Under the pieces are notes generated by a model. The model had not been told where the DNA came from and ran no database searches. It saw only the letters and a program-made list of their open reading frames with translations. From positions 279,981-343,980 of the forward strand of contig KZ111162.1 of assembly GCA_002077045.2 (NCBI GenBank): DNA of 64,000 nt, in the 5' to 3' direction. This document shows, in pieces, positions 31,682 through 43,474 of this stretch. The translations under genes and the position numbers were made by a program. The stretch comes from Rachicladosporium sp. CCFEE 5018. Lineage: Eukaryota; Ascomycota; Dothideomycetes; Cladosporiales; Cladosporiaceae. Within the stretch, counting starts at the first letter, position 1. Every line of letters starts with the position of its first letter.

Positions 31682-33293
31682 ATGTACAGTATCACGACAG
31701 CGGCGCCCTTGGGCGTCGTACTTGCGGTAAGATTCGACCCCAATACTGTTTGCTGGCAAATTGAACTAAGTCCAGTTAGGCTGTTGGCTGGGTTGCCTAC
31801 ACATTGATTTACAACGCCTTCCTACATCCACTCGCCAAATTCCCCGGACCACGACCGAACGCATGTAGTGCGTTGCCCGGAATAATAGCCTTACTCCGCG
31901 GGCGACTGCCACTCGAGAACAAGAAGTTGCACGACAAGTATGGCAGCGTAGTCCGCGTCTCGCCCAATGAACTCGCCTTCAACTCAGTGCAAGCCTGGGA
32001 AGATATCTACGGCCATCGTCCAGGACATGCCAATTTTCACAAGGATCCGATCCACGTTGGCTCTGTACAAGCAGTCGCAGGTGTAACCACACTAACGATG
32101 GCTGACGACGAGAATCACGCCAGACAACGTAGGGCCCTATCGCACTCGTTCAGTCAGCAGGCTTTGGTCCAGCAGGAGTACATCGTCAAGCGCTACGTCG
32201 ATCAGCTCATCAGTAACATGCAACGCATGGCCGAGAATGATGAAGCCTTCAACCTCGTCAACTGGCTGAACTTCACGACCTTCGACATCATTGGAGACTT
32301 GGCCTTTGGAGATCCCTTTGGCTGTCTCGATTCAGGCCGATTTCACGAATGGGTATCCATGATCTACGAGACTGTCAAGACTGGTGCATTGGAGCAGGCC
32401 ACCCGACGATTCGCTGAAGTCGGATCGCTCACACAGCGCTTCCTCGTGGGTCTCATTCCAGCATATCGCAAAGCATACCGCTCCGAACATCTTCGCAGAT
32501 CCCGAGAAAAGTGCTTGCAGAGACTTGAGAACGGCAATAGTAATCAAAAGGACTTCATCTGGTACATACTCAAGCAGCAGGAGAAGTACGACCTCAAGCA
32601 AGATGAGATCATAGTGAACAGCGCACTCTTCATCGTGGCTGGTAGCGAGACTACCGCAAATCTACTCTCTGGACTCGTTGCTCGACTCATCTGGAACCCG
32701 GACAAGTACGCCAAGCTCTGCGATGAGATCCGCGGCTCCTTCAAGGAGGAGAGTGACATAAACTACGAAAGTCTCAGCAGGCTCACTTACCTCAACGCCT
32801 GCATCGAGGAAGGTCTGCGAATCCATCCTCCAGTACCGACCGGTCTCCTACGTACGGTACCCAAGAATGGCGACACCATCGATGGACTCTGGGTTCCGGG
32901 CGGTACCTCAGTGGCTGTAGGCAGTTGGTCCGCTGCCCACAATCCAGTCAACTTCAAAGACCCAGACTCCTCCATTCCGGAGCGCTGGATGGACAAGGCA
33001 TACGACACAGACTACAAGAAAGCAGCTCAGCCGTTCTCGCTAGGACCGAGAGGCTGCATTGGTAAGCATCTGTCGTACATGGAGATGCGCTTGATACTAG
33101 GAAGACTGCTGTGGAAGTTCGACATTGTGAGTACAGATGGTGCTTGGCAATGGGACCCTGCTGGGGAAATGCGTAACATGAGAGGTAAGCTCCCTCGTCC
33201 GCAATAACGAAAACATGAACTGACAAGAGCACAGCGTTTATGACATGGGAGAAGCCCGATCTGAACGCTAAGGTCAGGCTGGTGCAGCGATAG
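31682..33293 (+). CDS. cytochrome P450 (isotrichodermin-hydroxylase-like CYP)
   Basis: Exons 31682-31726, 31780-33184 and 33235-33293 encode 502 residues. The short first exon supplies the start and, with exon 2, an N-terminal membrane anchor (APLGVVLAAVGWVAYTLIY) followed by the proline hinge KFPGPRPNA. Core P450 motifs are present: I-helix AGSETT, the ExxR in EEGLR, PERW, and the heme loop FSLGPRGCIG with the cysteine ligand. The last exon adds TWEKPDLNAKVRLVQR. Overall it resembles the CYP65-like group that hydroxylates terpenoid and other secondary metabolites. In this cluster it may start the pathway by hydroxylation. It sits at the ER membrane and needs a P450 reductase. Confidence 0.94.
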
Positions 33294-33705
33294 AGGTTTA
33301 GTGCAAGACCGAGCGAGACCGCAATTAACGGTGTGCTATGTAGGGAAGAGCTGCCTTGGCCTCGCTACAGGTTCTTCACCGTGCGTCAATGAGTAGTGCT
33401 CCAACAACTGTGACTGTGGCACTCGAATATCACACAATCGTGTCTGTAAGGATCTTGACCCAGGGAGTATCGACAGCGGAATGCCAGACTGTATGTCCCA
33501 TAGACATAGTATTCTCGTAGCCGATACCTTGACAATTTTAATAGTAGCAGGGAAGGGTTGCAGACATCAAGCACTATTGGAAGCATGTAGTAAGCGCGAG
33601 AACAGCGACAAGGGCTCAACGTCTAGCGCAGAACGGACGCGACCTCCAGTGGTCAGGAAGGAAATCTAGGTTTTTGCAAAGTCTCTATACTATTAAGTCG
33701 ACTAT
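33294..33705. other. convergent intergenic region, P450 / ALDH
   Basis: 410 bases between two gene ends facing each other. No coding frame supported. Confidence 0.45.
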
Positions 33706-35347
33706 CTACTGGTAGGTCATGTTCACCATGATCGTTCTGGCAGGGAGAGTTAGCGCGACTCGTCGACATGAGGGATTCAAATTGAACGTACTTCGGATCA
33801 GTGAACGCCCGTAACGCGTATATGCCTCCTTCTCTGCCAGTGCCAGACTGTTTCGATCCACCGAACGCGGTCTGACCCATCATAAGACTTATGCAATTGA
33901 TGCCGACCATGCCGCTCTCGAAGTCACTGGCTATCCGCATAGCCTTGTTGATGTCTTGTGTGAAGACGCCGGCCATTAGGCCGAACTCCGTGTCATTTGC
34001 GAGCTTGCTAGGTGTCAGTGTGTCTCCTCATTGCACGCAAACTGCAGGCCGTACCTTCATGACTTCCTCCTCGGTCTTGAACGTCCTCACCACGGATACT
34101 GGACCGAAGATCTCTTGCGTGTGAATCTCTGAGTCGATCTTGACGTCTGTGAATATCGTGGGCTCGATGAAGTAGCCCTTGCTGCCTATACGTCCACCAC
34201 CGATGAGCTTGGTGCCCGCGTTCTGCTCGCCAGCACGCTGTATGAATCCAGATACCCGGTCGAACTGCATGTCATCGACCAAAGGTCCCAAGACTGTAGA
34301 CTCCTCATCTGGATCGCCGACAGCCTTCGTCCGCTCCGCGAACATCGTCTTATACTTCTCGATGAAGTGGTCGTAGATGCCCTCTTGCACGTAGACCCTG
34401 CTAGCGGCGAAGCAGACTTGACCGGTATGTCCTGTGATAGCGTTCACACACCAAGTGACAGCATTGTCGAGGTTGCAGTCGTCAAATACAAGGGCTGGAG
34501 ACTTGCCGCCGAGCTCAAGCGTGACACGCTTGAGGTTGGACTTGGCAGCCATCTCTTGAATCTTCTTGCCAGTTGGTATCGAGCCAGTGAACGACACTTT
34601 GCGGACTCGCATGTGTGCTGCCAGCAGCGCACCAGTTGAGCCGTCACCGGACAGCACCTGGAAAACGCCCGGCGGAAAGCCAGCTTCTTTGATCAGGGGT
34701 AATAATGCCAGTGCTGCGAAGGGCGTCTTCTCGGAAGGCTTCAAGATGAAGCAATTGCCAGTTGCCAGGGCAGGACCGGCTTTGAGACCGACATTACCGA
34801 TCGGGGCATTCCAGGGCACAATGCCAGCTGTGACGCCTAAAGGCTCGTTACGTACGATCTTGATGAAGCCGTCTTCTTGCGGATATGCTTCGCCACCGAA
34901 TTTGTCCGTCCAGCCTACATGTACGGTTAGTGCGCTCAGTCGAGCAACATCATAGACGCATCACATTGACTCGCCAGCATTGTATCTTAAAGTTTCAGCA
35001 CATAGACTGATCTCGAAGGCACCAAAGCTGCCCCACGGCGCTCCAAGCGTAATTCGAGTAAGTTCACCAAGCTCTTTGCCATGTTTCTCCATCAAGTCGG
35101 CGAACTTGTTGAGCATCTCTCTCCGTTTGCTGGGTGGCGTTGCCTTCCATGCTGGGAACGCCTTCTCTGCTGCCGCCACGGCTGCGTCGACATCTTGTTC
35201 GCCGGCCAGAGGTACGTCATCCGCAACCAATTTCCCATTTTTGGGGTTGTGAACGGTGAGTTTCTTCGTGTTCTTCGAGTCCACATACTCATTGTTGATT
35301 ATGAGTTGCCTTGGCAAGTTGCTCTTACTAAACGAGAAATCGGCCAT
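33706..35347 (-). CDS. aldehyde dehydrogenase (NAD(P)+)
   Basis: Exons 35347-34975, 34914-34055, 34003-33792 and 33736-33706 give 491 residues. The ALDH active-site glutamate is in VTLELGGKSPAL and the catalytic cysteine in GQVCFAASR; the cofactor loop VPWNAPIGN and the EIFGPV motif are also present. Two introns are GT-AG, but the first (34915-34974) needs a GC-AG splice: only G|GCGAGT gives YNAGWTDKFGG. The last exon is just 31 nt and adds TIMVNMTYQ. The enzyme oxidises an aldehyde to an acid and would feed the acyl-CoA ligase. It is divergent from SDR 2. Confidence 0.93.
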
Positions 35348-35990
35348 TCTGGATAGCTACGAAGGAAAATCTGAGCGCAAGAGAGGCTGAGCGATATGGG
35401 AGAGAACGTAAAAGAAGATGTTCGACAATCAAGTTCAGTCTGTCGAGAATGATGTTTCGACGCGTCGTGGCCATCCCTCGGTCGCGTGTAGCTACGTGCC
35501 TTCATCGTGGCGACTAGACAAGTGAGCTCGGTGCCTTTCGCAGCGAGCTCCCAGCCTTGCACCGCGGATGACTTTTCCAGGCAGGTTGCGGAGGAAGTCT
35601 GGGTGCTGTAGGACGAGAAGATCGGGACAAGAGCTCTCCCCGCTTGCGTTGTGGCACGGTGCACTTCGGGAGCCGAGCTCGTCCTTCAAGCGACTCGTCG
35701 AGACGCGTCCGCCATGGGCATCTATCTTTCCCGAATGCATCGCTGCATGGTACATGGCGAGATGTAGACTGCTGATACCACCAGTCCTGGCCGCAGAATT
35801 GGCCGAGCTGCCGAAGTTCTGGCACGGCAGCTTAAGACCTATAGGTTACATACGCTCCAGAGGTTAGTACTCGTAGGTCGTTCTCATCTCCGTTCATATC
35901 ATCGACCGCCTCTGCAAGCCTACTCGTACTCCTCGCAAAGTCGCAAGAGAGACTCGTGCCGTCGAGAAGAGCCACCAGTATCTTACAGTC
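35348..35990. promoter_or_regulatory. divergent promoter, ALDH / SDR 2
   Basis: 640 bases between divergent starts. Overlapping minus-strand frames are unsupported. No copy of the CGGTGGTC word was seen. Confidence 0.45.
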
Positions 35991-36926
35991 ATGGCGCCCC
36001 AAACGGAGACCGCAGTCATCACCGGGTGAGTCTACCGGCGGCTTACAACGATTCACCTATGACTGACGAACATTAGTGGATCGAGTGGCATGGGACTAGC
36101 AGTTGCACAGGCTCTCGCAAAGCGTGGTGGCTGGAAGCTGCATCTGCTCGATCTGAGACCTCCTCTGGAAGAGGTCGAGAACTCCACCTTCCACAAAGTT
36201 AACGTGACCGAGTACGACTCTCTGGCAGCTGTCTTCCAGGAGGCTTTCGACAGTGATGGCCGGATAGACTTCGTATTTGCCAACGCCGGCATTGTCGAAC
36301 GCTTCAATTTCTACGAGGCACACCCGGTGGGAAAGCCACCTTCGCCGCCAGATCTAACTGTGGTAGATGTGAATCTCAAGTCTGTCATCCACACCAGCTG
36401 GTTGGCACAGCATTACTTCCGTCAGTCGAAGGCTAGCAAGAACAAGACGCTGGTCATGACTGCATCAGTGGGTGGTCTGTATCGTTGCCAGGTCTCGCCC
36501 TCCTACTGCGCTACGAAGCACGGCGTCGTCGGGCTCATGCGCAGTATCGCCAATTACTACTACGATGATCCGGACATCAATGCGCGGGTTAACAGCATCA
36601 ATCCCGGCACTGTGCGTACTAATCTGCTCGACGCAGCTGCCTGGGATTCCTTCGACAGTGACATCTTCGTGCCGATCGAGAAGATTGTCTCGACTGTACT
36701 GATGCTTATCGACGGGCACGATGTTGACGGGTGCGAAGTTGGAGGCAAGCCAATCAGCAATGGTGCGAGTACGAATGGCAATGGACATAGCGGGAAGAAG
36801 TTGAACGGCAAGGCAGTCGAGCTGTCTGGTACGAGGCACTACTACCGAGATCAGCCACCGTTTTGCGACGCGCAGATGGCGAAGACGATGGGCGACACAG
36901 ATCGAACGACGTATGCTGGTAGCTAA
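35991..36926 (+). CDS. short-chain dehydrogenase, 15-PGDH-like, cluster SDR 2
   Basis: Exons 35991-36025 and 36077-36926, 294 residues; the 51-nt intron splits the glycine motif and splicing restores AVITGGSSGMGLA. Asp in DLRPP after the second strand suggests NAD+ preference. FANAGIVERF, the serine of MTASVGG, and YCATK are the usual SDR active-site elements; NPGTVRTNLL follows. A Gly/Asn/Ser-rich linker near residue 250 leads into an unusual Tyr-rich tail. The organisation resembles fungal 15-hydroxyprostaglandin-dehydrogenase-like SDRs, which oxidise secondary alcohols. It would fit formation of the ketone used by the monooxygenases, but this is inference. Confidence 0.9.
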
Positions 36927-37673
36927 GTAGCGACAGTATCATAAATGAGCATGATCATGTGAAGGGCAAATGAATATTGATCGCATTACAATGAGTATAA
37001 TTACGTGGAGGGCGACTGAGGTCGTGTCTACCTTAGGTACTAAATCCCTTGGCAGTTTGGCTTCGTCTCGTTCGTCTCAAGTTCAGACCACCTTTAGGCA
37101 TCTCATCAACATGCGCACAAGTGTCATCAACCGCCCGCTGACGAGTTATGCTACTCAACGCGTCGTGCTATAATCATGATACATCTAGGTCGCGCTGCGT
37201 TGAACGACCACCGCGAATTTCTTGGAACAGCATACGACACCTACCGGGTACCTTCACCCGCATCGACCTGCGCCGGGCCACCCACAGCTCCAGATGTCTA
37301 TTCCCGTGACTGGACTTCCTAGCTCAAGTTTCCGGTGCCATCGACTGACCCACGAGGGCCACGACTATGCACGCGCATAGCCTCCGCGCTGCCGTGCTCT
37401 AGGCTGTCCAGACGTGATGGGCGTCTGTTGACTCCCAGGACCGAGGGCTCGCCACACGCGTGGGGTCGCGTTAGATGGTAAGTCTACACTCATGTCACAT
37501 TTCTCATGAGGTATGATAGCATAGCGTGTATTGGAGGCGGCTTTCATCAGCGCGACTATCCTCTCAATTCGCTGCTGAAGCATTGCTAAAGCGCTCAATC
37601 TTCCATTGTGTTCTTCAACGCCATCATCTCTGCCAAAGGTCTGCTTTGAGGCCTCCGTCAGCCCGCGAACAGA
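36927..37673. promoter_or_regulatory. upstream region of monooxygenase 1
   Basis: 750 bases between SDR 2 and monooxygenase 1, both plus. Carries CGGTGGTC on the minus strand at 37206-37213. No supported gene; the minus-strand 110-codon frame at 37365-37697 has no recognisable content. Confidence 0.4.
37206..37213 (-). promoter_or_regulatory. candidate regulator site CGGTGGTC, copy 4
   Basis: Reads GACCACCG on the plus strand, in the upstream region of monooxygenase 1, about 460 bases before its ATG. Confidence 0.3.
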
Positions 37674-39920
37674 ATGCACCAAGCAAATGGCGTCCATTCC
37701 TCAGGCGGGCAGTCTCAGATGCCCAGTATAGTCAATGGTGTCAACGGGATCGCAAAAACCTATGACTACCCCGAGGCGACGCCAGAAGGAGCCTACAAAG
37801 TCCTTCAGCAATACCATAGCAAGCCACGAAGATTACGCGTAGCTTGCGCTGGCGCTGGCGCATCAGGGCTATGTGTAGCTTACAAGATGGAGAAGATGCT
37901 GGAGGCAGGTAGCTGGGAGCTAACGCTGTTTGACAAAAACGAGCAGTTCGGGGGCACAGTATGTGGAACAGGAGAGGTCTCTCCGTCGGGATTGAAGACT
38001 GACTAGTGCAGTGGTACGAGAACGTCTATCCCGGAGTCGCATGCGATATTCCAGTGAGTAACAGATCGCTAGGCATACTACAGCGGAGTGCTTACAGCTG
38101 CAGAGTCACAACTACACCTTCACATTCGACCCGAAGCCCGATTGGTCACATTACTTCGCATACGGCGGTGAGATCCAGCGGTACTTCGAAGACTTCGCGG
38201 AAAGACATGGCAGCAAGAAGTACATGAAGCTCAACAGCAAGATCGTGGAGACTAAGTGGAACGAAGAGCAGGGCATCTGGGAACTGTGAGTGTGCCCATA
38301 TAACCCCACTGTTGTGTACGAAGAGACCGTTCATCGCATGAGCTTGTTGCTGGAGCGTCTGTACACTCAGATGCAAAGCTCAAAGAACTATCGATGCACT
38401 GCGGAGAGCCGTAGGCCGCTGCGCACTCCCCCTTGCGCACAATGAGCTCTCATCGGCCGAAATGGTTGATAGGCACACGTAGAGTGTGTGGTAGCAGCAC
38501 GAGACTCTAGAGACTTTTCGTGAGCGTAGGTGTGAGCACGAGAATCTCTACTGACTCCATCTACAGCACAATCGAAGATCAAGTCACAAAGGAACTAAGG
38601 CATGACTGGGCACACGTCTTTGTGAACGGCACAGGCATCTTGAACAACTGGAAGTGGCCCGAGATCGAGGGTTTGCATGACTTCGCGGGACCAAAGATGC
38701 ATAGCGCGAGTTGGGATCAGGACATAGAACTGGGTAACAAGACTATCGGAGTGATCGGAACCGGAAGCACAAGCGTGCAGATCGTACCACAGCTCCAGAA
38801 GATTGCGAAACAAGTGCAGGTGTACATGCGATCGCCAACCTGGATCAGTCCTCCATTCGGCGCTGGAGCTTTGACACTCCTGCAGGGAGGACAAGTCGTC
38901 GATCCGGGCCAGCGACAGTATGAATTCACTAAGGCTGATAAACAAAGGTTCAAAGACGATCCCGAATTCCATCTCAAATTCCGAAAAGGTATCGAGGCTG
39001 AGATCAATGGCTTGTTTGGCATGTATCAACAGAACTCAGAGCTATCGCATACATTCCGGAAAGTCATCACAGAGGAAATGAACCGGCGGATGGGTCCCGG
39101 TCACCAGGAACTCAAGGACTTCATCATTCCTACATGGTCACCAGGTTGCAGACGTATTTCGCCGGGAGATGGCTACCTGGAGAGCCTTGTTCAAGACAAT
39201 GTGCAGCCGATCATGCAGGGTATCAAGAAGATTGTCCCTGAAGGCGTTATCACGGCAGACGGCGAGCTGCATAAAATTGATGTTCTTGTCTGTGCAACCG
39301 GCTTCCAAGTGGCCTTCCGACCGGCCTTCAGGGTCATAAATGGAGCGGGCAAGCTCCTTACTGATGACTGGAAGGATGGACCAAATCTCTACCTTGGCGT
39401 TTCCGCGCCTCGCTTCCCCAATTTCTACACGATCGTTGGTCCCGGAGCTACATGGTCGAATGGCACGCTCCTCCCCTCCATCGAGACCACCGTCGAGTAC
39501 ACTGTCAAGATGATGAAGAAGATCCAGACAGAGGCGATCAAGGCCATCGAAGTGCAGCAAGAGGCCTTGGACGAGGTCTACGCACATCTCGATGAGTACC
39601 ACAAGACTACTGTCTGGCAAGAGGAGTGTCGATCGTGGTTCAAAGACGGCAAGATCAAGAACCGGATCTATCTGTGGCCAGGCTCGACGATACACTTTTT
39701 GAAAACCATCAAGGATCCGAGGATGGAGGACTACAACATACGGTATCGTTACAAGAATCGCTTTGCGTTCCTGGGAAATGGAGATGTGAAGGCTACGGCA
39801 AGTAGGGATGTCGCCGGGCTGAGCACATATATGCGGAGCAGCGGTGAGTACTTGGAAGCAGTCTCTGATATAACGGCAGCAACTGACATTGCGACAGATA
39901 CCGACTGGAGTGTAGACTAA
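37674..39920 (+). CDS. Baeyer-Villiger-type flavin monooxygenase 1
   Basis: Exons 37674-37958, 38012-38053, 38104-38285 and 38567-39920 encode 620 residues. The FAD Rossmann motif is CAGAGASGL; splicing gives FGGT-WYENVYPGVACDIP-SHNYTFTF, the conserved region after it. The type I BVMO fingerprint FxGxxxHxxxW is FAGPKMHSASW at 209-219, and the NADPH motif is GVIGTGST. The family inserts an oxygen atom next to a carbonyl, making esters or lactones. The third intron (38286-38566, 281 nt) is five times longer than others in this window. The protein has an N-terminal extension of about 60 residues before the FAD motif, as in cyclododecanone- or cyclohexanone-type fungal enzymes. Confidence 0.92.
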
Positions 39921-40118
39921 GGGGAGGACGATCTGGGAGTGGAATTGCATACAAGCGGAGCAGGAATGATGGAGCATTGGATTTCCGCTGGAGCTGGAAT
40001 ATCCCGCTCACGATGAACACTCGATGGTGGACGAATTTACCCTGAGCTCCCTATTATGGATACCTGCCGTTCATAGCGTACAAACATAAATATCTTGACC
40101 GTGGAGTCTGTGGTTCCA

Positions 40119-42828
40119 TCAACCGTTCATGATCCCGCCCATTGGTGGACTTGCGAAATTGAGCATCTGTGACCTTCCCCGAGGCGGGAAAGAGTCCAGA
40201 TCCACCGCGTCGCTAGTGCCCGAATGCCATCTTGTCCAATCATCCTCAGTCGGAAAGGTCATAAAGTCGAAAGTAGTCATTTCTGCGTCAGGCAAATTCG
40301 GAAGACCAGTTAGGGACGGCATGGAGGGGAAATCGTTCAAGTCGGGTCCTGCCCAGTCATTACGAGCTGTTGATAGCATGTTCGGCATGCCTGGTGTAGG
40401 CAACAAGCTACCGGCCTGCATGAGGTTGGCGTTCTGCGATTGAGGAGTGATCATGACGAAGTCGTTGGGTGCCTGTAGTGATTGCGAAGTCGCGCTTAGG
40501 CGATCGCTGGCGTCGCTGGGCCGATGTCTGTGTATGGGCTGCAAGATCTGACGGTCGCTTGCATCACTTGCCCGATGCTGCGCAATGGTACCCACTGGAG
40601 GCGGATTCATAGTCTTTGCCTTCTTTGTTTTCGATGTCTGCCGTCGTTTTATGCTTGGTCGTTCACTGCTGGCGCCAAGTGCCGCACTACCACGCCGTGC
40701 TGGGACGGTCGATGGTTGTTGAGGTGGTAACTTGCCTGGACTTAGAGGACCGCCACGTAGCTCTACCATCACTGCGTCGAGTACAGCTGCCATTCGTTCT
40801 GCGGGCTGATAGCCGTGTGCCATATCTCGCAGTGCAGCATGTAGTACCTCGAGGTACTGTAGGTTGTTGTTACGATCTGTCGTATCCGGTATGTACGCTA
40901 GTGCAGCTATCAGAGCCGTAGCTGCGGTACCTGCATGCTGCATCCCGATGCAGAAAATCTGCTTGCCATCGAATCGCTGCCTGTGTTGCCAGAATATCCT
41001 GGCAACAGCTACAGCGGCCTTTGTGCAAATCGCTCTGCTGGCGGCCGAGAAGTGCCGGTCCAAAGCACTTACAGTGGGATCATCGCTCTCTGGGCTATTG
41101 GTATCGTCGTATCGGGCGAATGGCCTGTGTAGCAAGATCTGCACAGCGTAGTACTGTTGATGTAACAGATAGAACGAGTACGGTGCCGACACGCGATTCT
41201 CTTCCGTATAGCGTAGGTCAGCCGGCAATCGTTGAGCCCAAGCGTGAAGCTCGCGATCGACAGCTGCCATGCGGAGATACGCTGATTGATCGGGTGTCCG
41301 AACATCTTCTCCTTGCTTGCGATGATTCGGATGTTCGACGATACTCGAAGCAATCTCCATAAGATCCAGTAGCGCCTCGTAGATTCGTGTGTTCGTTGTC
41401 TTTCCCGCTCCCGCCGGTCTGCAAGTTCCAAGCTTCTCAAATTGTGCGGCGAGGGAGTAGATCTCTACATCGTCACTTTTGATCGCCGTCGGTCGTCCTA
41501 GGAAGAGGGACCAGTATCGATCGTAGATGATGCAAGCCCAAAGTGTCATGCGTCGTACGTCAATTTCCTGTTGAGACATACCACTCTGACTGCTGTCAAG
41601 GTGAAGACCGAGATCGTACGCCAGTCTCATTCCCATGCCACTGAGAAGCCAGCCAGTATTGTCACGTCCCACACCAACCTCTGAGTCCCCGAGGATCAGC
41701 AGAGCAGCCACTGAAGGAATCCCACCGGGCCGTTCAAGCTCGAGATCGGGCATGTACTTCGCCTCTCTATGCAATGTGCTCTCCCGGTCTGGCAAAGCGA
41801 TGCGATTGATGTCCTCCCTGGTCTTATCGGCGAACCGAAAGCCCATAGCAAGTATGCAGATGTGGAGAAAGCCAGAGTAATATTGAGTCCCGCCTCTTTC
41901 CCAGTCCGCGTTGAAAGCGTCCATTGAGACGATATGCAAGACAGAGTTGTAGAAATTCCAGAACATGTCCATGAGATAGTCGTGGGTCTCTAGCGGTAAT
42001 GTCCGAATTATCTTTTCGGCGCGACGCGCTTGCTCCAGCGACTCGCGATTGCTCGCTGCAGAGTCTGCTCCCAGCGCTGAGTAGACATGTGAGTTTACGG
42101 TAGGTCCAAAGTATCGAAGCCGGCCACTCAGCTGGTCAAACGAGAGATGTCCGCGAGTTGATAGAAGACGAGTGACCATGTTCTGGTTCTTGTCGTCGAT
42201 TGGAGTTCCATGCGTGATCTCCTGTTCATGATAGACCTGTTGATCAGATGTGCCGAACATGACAGGTGCCGCTTCTACCTGCATGGAATCTGTAGTCTCA
42301 TCGAGGTTGCTCTCCGGACTTGTGGTGCTCTGCTCAGCATCATTTTGCTCGTCGCCGCCTCCAGTGTTCTGATGTATTGATGTCGGTCGTGCCGGCGAGG
42401 ACTCGCCTCTCGTAGTCTTTGCAGGATATGTGATGGTCGGTGGCTCAGTTCCCTGGTCCTTGAGCATGGTTTCCAGCATCGACACTCTATCTGTAAGTGT
42501 GCTGACATAGGCTCTTGAGATTGGTCGTCTTCTCTCGTCGTCGATCCGGATTACACAGTCCTGGTTGGTGCGCTTGCATTGTTCACACTCGCTGTCGCCC
42601 GCTGGTACAACGCACTGGTACGGTTAGCGCCGGGACAATGTGTGTGCTCGCTACGATCAGACTGACCCTTATTCGCCGCTCTCTACAGCTCACACATGCA
42701 ACGCTTGCACGATGCCGTGACTTTTGACGTTTTGAACTTCCCTGCTCGTTTTCTGTCGCACCCGGCACCTCGTAGTTGGCGGGCATTGGAGCATCTGGCA
42801 CTACGGCAGGAGGCATTCTGTCGTTCAT
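40119..42828 (-). CDS. Zn2Cys6 transcription factor, probable cluster regulator
   Basis: Exons 42828-42667 and 42614-40119 encode 885 residues. The zinc cluster was found by splicing the 52-nt intron between Arg54 and Cys55: Cys45-x2-Cys48-x6-Cys55-x8-Cys64-x2-Cys67-x6-Cys74, the canonical spacing. A linker and short coiled segment (TLTDRVSMLETMLKDQ) follow. The fungal-specific transcription factor domain is recognisable in the middle (LLSGMGMRLAYDLGLH, VRRMTLWACIIYDRYWSLFLGRP). The C-terminal 200 residues are Gln/Ser/Pro/Asn-rich and end in a methionine- and phenylalanine-containing acidic activation-like tail. This class binds CGG-containing sites. Its place in the middle of the catabolic genes makes it the likely pathway regulator (inference). 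Confidence 0.93.
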
Positions 42829-43474
42829 ACAGAGTTGTGAAAGAGCGGTTGACAGAAAGGTGCATGACTGAAACGCGTACACAAAAACCAAAGAAGCTTA
42901 CCTGGTCGTCTGCGAACGCATGCACAAGGTGTGACCGGCTCGTCGACAGCCGTGCACGAGCTATGCTTAACGCCTTATCCTTGCCCAGACCATTCGAGGG
43001 TCAAGGTAGAATGTCGGAACACAGCTCATTGGCCACGAGTCAATAGATCGTCGGACGACCATCTGGAGACCCCGCACGCCACACGAACGTGAGCATCGCC
43101 AGGCTTGTCTGTTCACGGGGATGAAGTCCGATACTGTCCTCCTGATGCGAGCTCGCTGGGCGTATCGTCGATTACGTGTTGCCTGCATCGGTCCGACTTG
43201 ATAGCAATCAGGTCCCGGCACCAAAAAACAGATTCTCGTACCAGAAGATGCGCATCCCAAATATATGGGCCCGCGTCTGCAGGTGAGGTCTTGGAAGAGT
43301 CCACACCTCCGCGCCTCTCCACGTCTCCACTCCTCCCGCCCAAGTTGGCCGACTACCGAAATGACTCGCGATGAAGCTTCTCGGTCATGCAGAAGTGCAC
43401 GTGTCAATCTTGTGACAGTCAAATTGCTGAATAGACAATATGTACATTCTCTAGCTACCCATCGTACAGCATGG
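42829..43474. promoter_or_regulatory. regulator upstream region
   Basis: 645 bases between the MFS stop and the regulator start, both minus. Small frames only; a CACGTG hexamer is at 43509-43514 just inside the adjacent MFS last exon. No gene supported. Confidence 0.4.

Noticed and set aside
39138..39977. 279-codon minus-strand frame
   Set aside because: Antisense to the monooxygenase 1 last exon, which has clear motifs.
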